DNA of 26,580 nt. Source: a virus. Location of the stretch: the IMG/VR virus record IMGVR_UViG_3300008259_002390, positions 1-26,580 of that record. One strand, written 5' to 3'. Numbering within the stretch: the first letter of the stretch is position 1; each line of letters begins with the position of its first letter. Of this stretch, positions 8,016-14,355 are shown piece by piece. The notes beneath the pieces were generated by a model. The model searched no databases. It was given only the letters and a program-made list of their open reading frames with translations, and had not been told where the DNA came from. The translations under genes and the position numbers were made by a program.

Positions 8016-8387
8016 ATGCGTATCAGAGAACTATTAGAAGGTAAAAAATTTAATGATTTAGACTTTGTCAAACAGGACGAAGAAGGCACAGATATCAACT
8101 ATGATTTGATAGAAGATCTCGCTTTTTATATGCACAACGATGACGATGTGTATAGAAAACTTACTTTTCCAAGTGTATCACGCTGTATTGAAAGTGTAAA
8201 AAATAAAAAAGAACTTAATCCTAACATTTTTAAATCGGCTGTTGAAGAAAGTTATAAAAAATACATTAAAAAGTTTCCTATCCGTCAGCTACCAGATTCG
8301 CTAGATGAAGAACAATGTTTAGAAGTTTGTAAAAAACTTCACGACGATTTCCGTAAAGATTACGACGACGGCAAATACAAGGACTAA
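8016..8387 (+). CDS. Unknown small protein with capsid-targeting-like leader
   Basis: The 123-residue acidic product starts MRIRELLEG, a short leader ending in a hydrophobic-x-Glu site like those cut by the T4 prohead protease gp21. The body has NYDLIEDLAFYMHNDDDVYRK and FPSVSRCIES segments, is predominantly helical and contains three Cys. I do not recognise the domain. It begins a run of genes with similar leaders, and the next gene starts 2 bases after its stop. A virion-internal location is inferred from the leader; function is unknown. Confidence 0.7.
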   Translation: MRIRELLEGKKFNDLDFVKQDEEGTDINYDLIEDLAFYMHNDDDVYRKLTFPSVSRCIESVKNKKELNPNIFKSAVEESYKKYIKKFPIRQLPDSLDEEQCLEVCKKLHDDFRKDYDDGKYKD

Positions 8388-8389
8388 TA

Positions 8390-9604
8390 GTGTTACTTAG
8401 AGAATTGTTTTTTAATGAGTCTGGAGCATCTGTTGACGACGACAGCATGGAAAAGTACGGCCGGCCATTTAATCATCCAGAACATTTTGTATTTTTCAAA
8501 GGTTCTAAAGGAACATTAGAAGCATTACAACACTTTAAAGAAATTGCAGAAGAACTTGAAGGCAAAACAACTGTACGCCGTAAATGGGACGGTAATCCTC
8601 AAGTGTATTGGGGTAGAGAAGTCAAAGGCGGGCCGCTAATACTTGCAGGACACAATCAATGGTCGCGCGGTGTTAAAGGCGACAGCAAAGAAGCAGTATA
8701 CAATTTTATTGCTAATCAAAGTGGCAAAGTTACTACACCAGAACAACAAAAAGAACGTCAACAGTTTGCACAACAATTTGCAAATTTATATCCATTATTT
8801 GACGCGGCAACTCCTAAAAATTTTGTAGGATTTGTTTATGCTGATGCACTATTTGGAGTTGATCCTGGTCTAAATAAAAGATTAGATACTGGAGATAAGC
8901 AGTATCCAAAAGGCATATGGACATTCTGTCCTAATCCGAGAAGCAAAACGTGTTATCATGTAGATGCAGCAAGTGAGTTAGGACAACGCATTAGTAAAGC
9001 ACAAGTAATGGTAGTTGGTCACGGAACATTTGACAGCTTTGGTGCTGCAGATGAAGATCAGCAACCTATGGATGATTTTAGTATGTTTAATGCCACTCCA
9101 GGGTTAATTGTTCAAGGACCTATCTATACTGATACTGCACCAACAATTGATACTACACCAATCGATGAAATGATTGAATATGTTAATGAACACGGTCCAG
9201 ATGTTGATAACTTCATTGGCAGTTTACCCAATCCAGATAAAAACGGAATTTTTTATCCGTTCTTTAATCAAATGAGTAGACTACACGCAACAGGCCAACA
9301 GGATTTTGACAGTATAAATGGCAAAACATTTATTAGCTGGATGCAATCTAAAGGTGTAAGTGCTAAGAAACAACAACACATTGTCAATATGATTCAACAA
9401 TATCCCGGTGGATTAGATTCTATCTTTTTCCTTATTAAAAGAATTAGAAACATGAAAGATGAGATTGACGCAGAAATAAAACGACAACCACGTAAGGAAA
9501 TATGGGACACTAATGGTGAAGGGCATGTTCGTTATGCTCAAAAACATCATAAATATGGTAACATAAAACTTGTTCCTACTACATGGGTACCTGCTGGGAA
9601 TTAA
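8390..9604 (+). CDS. KWDG nucleotidyltransferase/ligase-like protein with capsid-targeting-like leader
   Basis: The gene uses a GTG start (MLLRELFFNESG), which matches the leaders of neighbouring genes. The 404-residue protein carries RKWDGNP with K65-W-D-G68, the pattern of motif I (KxDG) of DNA/RNA ligases and related covalent nucleotidyltransferases. AGHNQWSRG and FVGFVYADALFG follow at positions compatible with later ligase motifs. Phage proteins with KWDG-P are mostly annotated as hypothetical. The C-terminal half (helical, KKQQHIVNMIQQYPGG) is unfamiliar. If real, it would form a lysyl-AMP intermediate. Its neighbour is an adenylyltransferase-like gene, so a shared nucleotide-based pathway is conceivable. 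Motif-level evidence only. Confidence 0.6.
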   Translation: MLLRELFFNESGASVDDDSMEKYGRPFNHPEHFVFFKGSKGTLEALQHFKEIAEELEGKTTVRRKWDGNPQVYWGREVKGGPLILAGHNQWSRGVKGDSKEAVYNFIANQSGKVTTPEQQKERQQFAQQFANLYPLFDAATPKNFVGFVYADALFGVDPGLNKRLDTGDKQYPKGIWTFCPNPRSKTCYHVDAASELGQRISKAQVMVVGHGTFDSFGAADEDQQPMDDFSMFNATPGLIVQGPIYTDTAPTIDTTPIDEMIEYVNEHGPDVDNFIGSLPNPDKNGIFYPFFNQMSRLHATGQQDFDSINGKTFISWMQSKGVSAKKQQHIVNMIQQYPGGLDSIFFLIKRIRNMKDEIDAEIKRQPRKEIWDTNGEGHVRYAQKHHKYGNIKLVPTTWVPAGN

Positions 9605-9605
9605 A

Positions 9606-10610
9606 ATGAGATTACGCGAACTATTTGAAAATATCTACGAAGAAGTGCCCGAAGGTGGGGAAAAATTTGACGGCGGATTAAAAACCATTGGTATTTGCTA
9701 CGGTCGTTGGAATCCTCCACACAAAGGCCATAGAGAAGTTTGGAAGAAAGCCAGTAAAAATCCTATTTGGTTTGTAGGAACTAATGAAAGTACAGAAGGT
9801 CCTAAAGATCCATTACCTTACGAAGTTAAATTACAATGTATGGCGGCGGTATGGCCCGGCGTTGCAGGTCATGTAATTCCAGAACAAGACTTATTTGTAA
9901 TGGCCACAAACATTTATGAAAAATACGGTGAAAATGTTCACTTGAATGTTTATACAGATGAGGAATGGCTAGCAAGTAGTTTACTAAAATACAACGGCAT
10001 GATGAATCAAAAGCATGGCGGTTATAAATTTGCTCAAATTGATTGGAAGAAAACTGAACGATTAGCTCGTGCTACTGATTTGCGCGATAGTGTACGAAAA
10101 GGTAATAAGGTTAAGTTTTATAAAGATGCTGGAATTCCATCAACAGCTATGATTACTATTGGTGAAAAAGCGTATCCATTGTTTGATATAGTTGCTCATT
10201 ACTTGCTCAAGTATCCAGAAAAAGTTTCTAAAAATTCTGCTAAGGTAGCTGTAGCAGAAGCTACTAGAGCAAAGATTACTCATAGGCAATCGCAATCATC
10301 TAGAGGTATTAGCACATATGGCGATGTTGAAAAAGCCAATTCTGACTATGTTGCGTTTAAATTAGGGCAAGCAATGGCATGCACTGATGGAACTAACACT
10401 CCAGATATGGATGCTAAGAGTTGGTTTGGCAAACGTAAAACAATACATCCGTATACCGATGTTGAGCAACAGATGTTTATCAAAGCGGCTAAAGTAGTTG
10501 GGGCTGATGTAGAAGATATTAACCACGGAGATATGCGTAGTTTAGAACTAGACAGCACAAATAAAGTTAGCCCTGTAGCAAAACCTAAAAAGAACAAGTA
10601 CGGAGTATAA
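9606..10610 (+). CDS. NMNAT-like HxGH-superfamily nucleotidyltransferase with leader
   Basis: The start is set at 9606 (MRLRELFEN), one base after the preceding stop, because it restores the leader shared with neighbouring genes. The 334-residue product has a nucleotidyltransferase fold signature: GICYGRWNPPHKGHRE with HxGH at residues 39-42, FVGTNES, and RATDLRDSVRKG (about 155-165), comparable to the (S/T)xxR motif. These features fit NMN adenylyltransferase or cytidylyltransferase-like enzymes, which transfer a nucleotide from NTP with pyrophosphate release. The substrate is not evident. The C-terminal 130 residues (THRQSQSSRGISTYGDVE and DMDAKSWFGKRK) are not part of the standard enzyme and look phage-specific. 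Confidence 0.72.
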   Translation: MRLRELFENIYEEVPEGGEKFDGGLKTIGICYGRWNPPHKGHREVWKKASKNPIWFVGTNESTEGPKDPLPYEVKLQCMAAVWPGVAGHVIPEQDLFVMATNIYEKYGENVHLNVYTDEEWLASSLLKYNGMMNQKHGGYKFAQIDWKKTERLARATDLRDSVRKGNKVKFYKDAGIPSTAMITIGEKAYPLFDIVAHYLLKYPEKVSKNSAKVAVAEATRAKITHRQSQSSRGISTYGDVEKANSDYVAFKLGQAMACTDGTNTPDMDAKSWFGKRKTIHPYTDVEQQMFIKAAKVVGADVEDINHGDMRSLELDSTNKVSPVAKPKKNKYGV

Positions 10611-10611
10611 A

Positions 10612-11049
10612 ATGGACGAGAAATTTCACCTAGCATTAAAAACAGCATTTGCTAGCGAATATGCTTTTTATTTAAAAGCACAAAACTTTCACTGGAATGT
10701 TGAAGGATCAAACTTTCCACAGTATCACGAATTGTTTGGAAAAATTTACGAAGAAGTAGGTGGTATTATCGATGACTTTGCAGAAAATCTTCGCAAGTCA
10801 GGAACTTATGCACCTGCTAGTTTTAGTAAGTTTAGTATGCTAACTGAAATCAATGACGAAAATGGTGTGCCTGATCCAGGTACAATGTTGTCAGAATTGT
10901 ATCAAGATTCTGAAACAATGGGCGGAGTATTTAAAGCTGTTTATCAATTGGCAGATCAAATGGGCGAATATGGGTTAAGCAATTTTTTTGCAGATCGTCA
11001 AGATGCACATAGAAAACACAGTTGGATGTTAAGAAGCACATTAAAATGA
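10612..11049 (+). CDS. dps: Dps/ferritin-like protein
   Basis: The 145-residue product matches the Dps core: QNFHWNVEG (H27), YHELFG (H39), IIDDFAENLRKSG (D54, E58) and a C-terminal four-helix-bundle segment ending RKHSWMLRSTLK. Dps proteins bind DNA as dodecamers and oxidise iron with peroxide. Spacing matches the E. coli ferroxidase ligands H51, H63, D78 and E82, but the position of D67 is a Gly (G43), so iron chemistry may be altered or use another residue. Dps homologues occur in T4-like cyanophages. It starts one base after the NMNAT-like gene and overlaps the next gene by four bases. Confidence 0.85.
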   Translation: MDEKFHLALKTAFASEYAFYLKAQNFHWNVEGSNFPQYHELFGKIYEEVGGIIDDFAENLRKSGTYAPASFSKFSMLTEINDENGVPDPGTMLSELYQDSETMGGVFKAVYQLADQMGEYGLSNFFADRQDAHRKHSWMLRSTLK

Positions 11050-11339
11050 AACAATACAGGATTACAACTGAGCATTTAAATCAAGACAGTCAAGACGACT
11101 GCTATCTTGCTCCAGATGATCCTATACACGAATTAAAAGCATTACAGTATCTAGCAGGACTAGGAAGTAATGCTAGATTACATGAATACAAAGTTAATCA
11201 AGGAAGTAACATTAGTGTTACAGGAATGCAGAATCAGGAACTTGAAAAAAAACATAATATTAGACCTGGTACACCTGAGTGGTTTCAACTTTGGTTTAGT
11301 TTGCCGTATTTGACGGGCGAAAAGAAGGTAGGAAAGTAG
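11046..11339 (+). CDS. Unknown small conserved phage-type protein
   Basis: The start is placed at 11046, where ATGA overlaps the dps stop; the ATG 24 bases upstream lies within dps. The 97-residue product begins MKQYRITTEHLNQDSQDDC and ends with PGTPEWFQLWFSLPYLTGEK, which I associate with small uncharacterised proteins of T4-like marine phages. There is no membrane segment or enzyme motif. It lies in the block of genes with capsid-targeting-like leaders but lacks such a leader. Confidence 0.65.
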   Translation: MKQYRITTEHLNQDSQDDCYLAPDDPIHELKALQYLAGLGSNARLHEYKVNQGSNISVTGMQNQELEKKHNIRPGTPEWFQLWFSLPYLTGEKKVGK

Positions 11340-11340
11340 C

Positions 11341-11610
11341 ATGAAAATAACAGAAATTATTATAGAAACTGCTACAGCGGGTTCGACTAGTGCAGGCAAT
11401 ATTGCTACTGTTGATGCTCCGCATATTAGCCCAGGCAAGGCTCGAGGTAAATCAAGCTATATTGGTAACCCTTGGGGTGGAATAAGTGGTACAAAGGCTC
11501 CAGCACAGCCTAAAATCAAGCAGAAAAAGAAGAAAGATGGTACTGCGGTTAATGCGTTAGACCTAAAAGGTACTAGTATTTTCGGTGGTAAGACTATTAA
11601 AAGACGCTAA
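11341..11610 (+). CDS. Small basic protein with T4 internal-protein-like leader
   Basis: The 89-residue product starts MKITEIIIETATAG. A charged start followed by a hydrophobic run and IIE closely resembles the T4 internal-protein leader that gp21 cuts after (L/I)xE. The remainder is strongly basic and flexible (HISPGKARGKSSYIGNPWGG, KQKKKKDG, GGKTIKRR), as expected for a DNA-associated protein packaged in the head. Its predicted cleaved product would begin TATAG. I infer an internal head protein; there is no known enzymatic domain. Confidence 0.7.
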   Translation: MKITEIIIETATAGSTSAGNIATVDAPHISPGKARGKSSYIGNPWGGISGTKAPAQPKIKQKKKKDGTAVNALDLKGTSIFGGKTIKRR

Positions 11611-11615
11611 ATATA
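11606..11615 (+). promoter_or_regulatory. Possible late-promoter element (CTAAATATA)
   Basis: CTAAATATA covers the stop codon of the preceding gene, about 22 bases before the ATG at 11635. It resembles the TAAATA core seen in three other gaps of this window. A ribosome site (acggag) follows at 11620-11625. There is no convincing -35. Confidence 0.28.
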
Positions 11616-11634
11616 CGATAACGGAGTTTTTACT

Positions 11635-13398
11635 ATGCACGACGACATGCAACCAGATAACATGAACCAAAGACCAATTGGATCCCACGGTGAATCAGAT
11701 CGCGAAGGCGCAATGGCCAAAGCTGATCTTTATAAACTAGCCAACTACAGTTTAAAACTGTTTAAAAAACTAGACGATGATGCCCAACTTGAAGGATGGG
11801 TACAGGCTAAAATTACTAAAGCCGCTGACTACATTGCCAGCGTATTCCATTATTTAGAATATGAAATGGAATTTAGCGATTATGGTGCTAGATTAGACAA
11901 CAATGAAATGTATAACGAAAGCCAAAAACTTGAACTTAAAAACAAGTTAATGGAAGCTAAAGCTAAAGTTGCAGAGCTAAAGAAACTCCAAGCTAGTAAA
12001 AAAGCCAAAGAAGAAAAAGTCAAAGAAGGCTTTGATGAAAAATCTAAAGTTGGCGATACATATAAAACCTCCGCAGGTAATACTATAACTAAAACTGCAA
12101 CAGGATTAAAGCATGAGCGTCCTGCATCAAGTTTCAGCGATGAAGATGGAGATGACAAGTCTGGTAAGGGTAAAAAGAGTCATGCCAAGGCAATGTCAGC
12201 TGCTGAAAAGAAAGATCGTGCTCCAAAATTAAAACAGTCTAAGACTGGTACATGGGGCATGAAAGACGGTGAAAAATTTGACAATCGTAAGACTAACGAA
12301 AGTGCAAAGCCAGATTTTTTAGACATGGACAAAGATGGCGATAAAAAAGAGCCGATGAAAAAAGCAGTTGCTGATAAGAAGAAAAAACCTTTTGATAAAA
12401 AAGTAGATGAAGCTTCTGACGATAAATGCAATCATACGCCAAAAGGTAAGTCATGTCCAGTGCATGGCATGAAAGAATGCAGTATGGAAGAAAGTGCGCC
12501 AAGTGCGGGTATGACCAAGAAGGAGAAATCTGCTGTAGTTAAAGACGCCAAAGCAGGTAAAGACATTGGCAAGCCAGGAAAATCATTTGACAAAGTAGCC
12601 AAAGCTGCTGGTGGTGGCGAAAAAGGCAAGAAAATTGCTGCGGCCGCTATGTGGAAGAATAAAGCAAAAAGTCTTAAAGAAAGTTTACAAGCGTTACTTC
12701 CAGAAGAACAATTAAGTGAAGAAGATAAAGCACAGGCACAGGCTGGTTTACAGGCTTTGCTTAACTATGCAAAACAAAATGATCCTGAAGGACTTGCTCA
12801 AGCTGTACAACAAGGCGGACAAGCTGTAGAAAACTATTTTAAAAATTTAGCAAATACTATACCAGGTGATACAACAGGATCTGCTGAAAATACACCAGCA
12901 GAACCAAAAGATATGCCAGGTGCAGGAGATGTATCTGCCGAAGAAGGTGTTGGAATGGATATTGCGAATGCCGCAACATTTGGACTTGCACAACCTATAG
13001 TTCAAGGTGCTCAAGGAATAGCACAAAATCCAGGAGCATTTGTACAAGGTGCAGCTAATCAAGCAGGAAAAGAAGTTGGTAATGTTGTTAACACCGTACA
13101 AGGTGCTGTACAAGGCGCACAAAAAATTGGATCTAATATAGTACAAGGTGTAACGGATGTAGCAAGCGCAGCAAAAACAGGTTATCAACAAGCTAGAGGT
13201 CAAACAACACAAACTCAGCCAACAACTGCAGCAGCACCAATAAAACAAGCACTAGTTAATAATCCGGCAATGATGCCTAAGGTAGGAAAGCAAGCAGCAG
13301 TTGGTGACTCGTCAATGGCTGCTAAAGTAGGCAATCCTCTAAGAGAATCTGATGAACTAGGTCGCATGAAACAATTCTTAACACGTTTAAACGGATAA
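11635..13398 (+). CDS. Large charged low-complexity phage protein, probably virion-internal
   Basis: The 587-residue protein has a compact N-terminal helical region (residues 25-90, ADLYKLANYSLKLFKKLDDD and VFHYLEYEMEF). A Lys/Glu/Asp-rich middle follows, with DFLDMDKDGDKKEP (an EF-hand-like DxDxDG acidic loop) and CNHTPKGKSCPVHGMKEC, a Cys/His cluster that could bind zinc. An Ala/Gln/Val-rich C-terminal half contains many VQGAQG- and VVNTVQGAVQGA-like helical repeats and ends SDELGRMKQFLTRLNG. Such chimeric, low-complexity proteins are typical of T4-like marine phages, and I recall similar N-terminal segments there without a known function. A structural or head-packaged role fits its position. 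Confidence 0.7.
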   Translation: MHDDMQPDNMNQRPIGSHGESDREGAMAKADLYKLANYSLKLFKKLDDDAQLEGWVQAKITKAADYIASVFHYLEYEMEFSDYGARLDNNEMYNESQKLELKNKLMEAKAKVAELKKLQASKKAKEEKVKEGFDEKSKVGDTYKTSAGNTITKTATGLKHERPASSFSDEDGDDKSGKGKKSHAKAMSAAEKKDRAPKLKQSKTGTWGMKDGEKFDNRKTNESAKPDFLDMDKDGDKKEPMKKAVADKKKKPFDKKVDEASDDKCNHTPKGKSCPVHGMKECSMEESAPSAGMTKKEKSAVVKDAKAGKDIGKPGKSFDKVAKAAGGGEKGKKIAAAAMWKNKAKSLKESLQALLPEEQLSEEDKAQAQAGLQALLNYAKQNDPEGLAQAVQQGGQAVENYFKNLANTIPGDTTGSAENTPAEPKDMPGAGDVSAEEGVGMDIANAATFGLAQPIVQGAQGIAQNPGAFVQGAANQAGKEVGNVVNTVQGAVQGAQKIGSNIVQGVTDVASAAKTGYQQARGQTTQTQPTTAAAPIKQALVNNPAMMPKVGKQAAVGDSSMAAKVGNPLRESDELGRMKQFLTRLNG

Positions 13399-13402
13399 TT
13401 GT

Positions 13403-14020
13403 ATGGACATGAAGAAAATTCTACAGGCAATGGATGGCATTTCTACAAAACCTGTAGAAGGTTCTAATGACATGAAGAAATTTCTATCAGTTGTAACTGA
13501 AGGTGCAAATCCACATAAAGTTGCACTGCCAGTACAAATGACTATGCAACATTATCAAAAACCTGTTGCGAAAAAAGTATCTATTATTGGCAAATACTTT
13601 CAACAAGTTGAAGAAGCAACATTACAACAACAAACAGAACGCAAACAATTAGTAAAACAATATGCTCAACAAATTAGTCAACGTGTATTAGAAAATCGTC
13701 GATATGGTGGTTTTGATTCTTATCAGCGTGATTACGATAGTAGCCGCACAGGCTTTGGTCGTCCTCGTAGAGAAATCGATGATGAAGCTAATTTAATGTA
13801 TATCTATAGAGATGGCAGATTAAAACAACGCATGATTGATAATCACGAAGAACGTAGTGCTCATGCAGAGGGTTTTAGGGACACGCAAGAAAAAGCATTA
13901 AAATTACACGGAATCATCCGTAGTAAATTTAATCCTAAAAAATGGGTACAAAAACAAGGAACAGAATGGGTACAAGTATTCCCGTTTGGCGAGCCAACGG
14001 ATACAAATAAGGAACAATGA
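13403..14020 (+). CDS. Unknown basic protein with duplicated leader
   Basis: The 205-residue product begins with a duplicated motif: DMKKILQAMDG at residues 2-12 and DMKKFLSVVTEG at 23-34. The second Met (base 13472) could serve as an alternative start and would itself look like a capsid-targeting leader (MKKFLSVVTE followed by G). The middle is Gln/Lys/Arg-rich with helix-forming repeats (QQQTERKQLVKQYAQQ). The C terminus carries KKWVQKQGTEWVQVFPFGEP. I recognise no enzyme. The gene overlaps the next start by four bases. Probably an internal virion or structural protein. Confidence 0.65.
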   Translation: MDMKKILQAMDGISTKPVEGSNDMKKFLSVVTEGANPHKVALPVQMTMQHYQKPVAKKVSIIGKYFQQVEEATLQQQTERKQLVKQYAQQISQRVLENRRYGGFDSYQRDYDSSRTGFGRPRREIDDEANLMYIYRDGRLKQRMIDNHEERSAHAEGFRDTQEKALKLHGIIRSKFNPKKWVQKQGTEWVQVFPFGEPTDTNKEQ

Positions 14021-14232
14021 AAATGGATTTACGATCACTAATTGACAAACTAGACAGTATTGAACAAACTCAACTATTAACTGAATCAGAAGAGTTAATG
14101 GAGAGAGTTGGTTTACGATTACAAGATATTGAACAGGCTGTAGGTCGAGAACTTGACGCTAACAAACGTGCATCAATAATTGGAGGGTTTGCTCGTAAAT
14201 TTGGATATGCAGGATTATTTGATCCTGTTTAA
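14017..14232 (+). CDS. N-terminal fragment of a long ORF, ended by in-frame TAA
   Basis: Seventy-one residues, MKMDLRSLIDKLDSIEQTQ onward, with a helical QDIEQAVGRELDANKR segment, stop at TAA (14230-14232). Reading on in the same frame gives 41 uninterrupted codons (GKFVNKDGRFASFGAYQSEV...) straight into the ORF counted from the ATG at 14356. This is therefore the start of one larger gene. The start overlaps the preceding stop (ATGA), with aagga upstream. Whether the stop is real, read through, or an error cannot be told from one sequence. Confidence 0.6.
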   Translation: MKMDLRSLIDKLDSIEQTQLLTESEELMERVGLRLQDIEQAVGRELDANKRASIIGGFARKFGYAGLFDPV

Positions 14233-14355
14233 GGAAAATTTGTTAATAAAGACGGACGATTTGCCAGCTTTGGTGCATACCAAAGCGAAGTTGAACAACT
14301 AGAAGACGAAGGTCTTATTCCTAACAGTGCAAAAACAGATGCACTTTTAGGTTTC
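14230..14355 (+). other. In-frame TAA plus 41 coding-like codons joining two ORFs
   Basis: The stretch has no gene start of its own. In the frame of the flanking ORFs it is open and protein-like after TAA, and the ATG at 14356 lacks a convincing Shine-Dalgarno. A single CAA-to-TAA change would explain the break. Confidence 0.6.

Noticed and set aside
12847-13248. 133-codon minus-strand frame, very Cys/Ser/Tyr-rich
   Set aside because: Composition is the antisense of Ala/Gln/Val repeats in the forward gene, and no other minus-strand gene is supported anywhere in the window.
14230-14232. Reassignment of TAA to an amino acid in this phage
   Set aside because: TAA is used as the normal terminator of many genes here (for example 971, 1600, 3460, 20660), so recoding of all TAA is not tenable.
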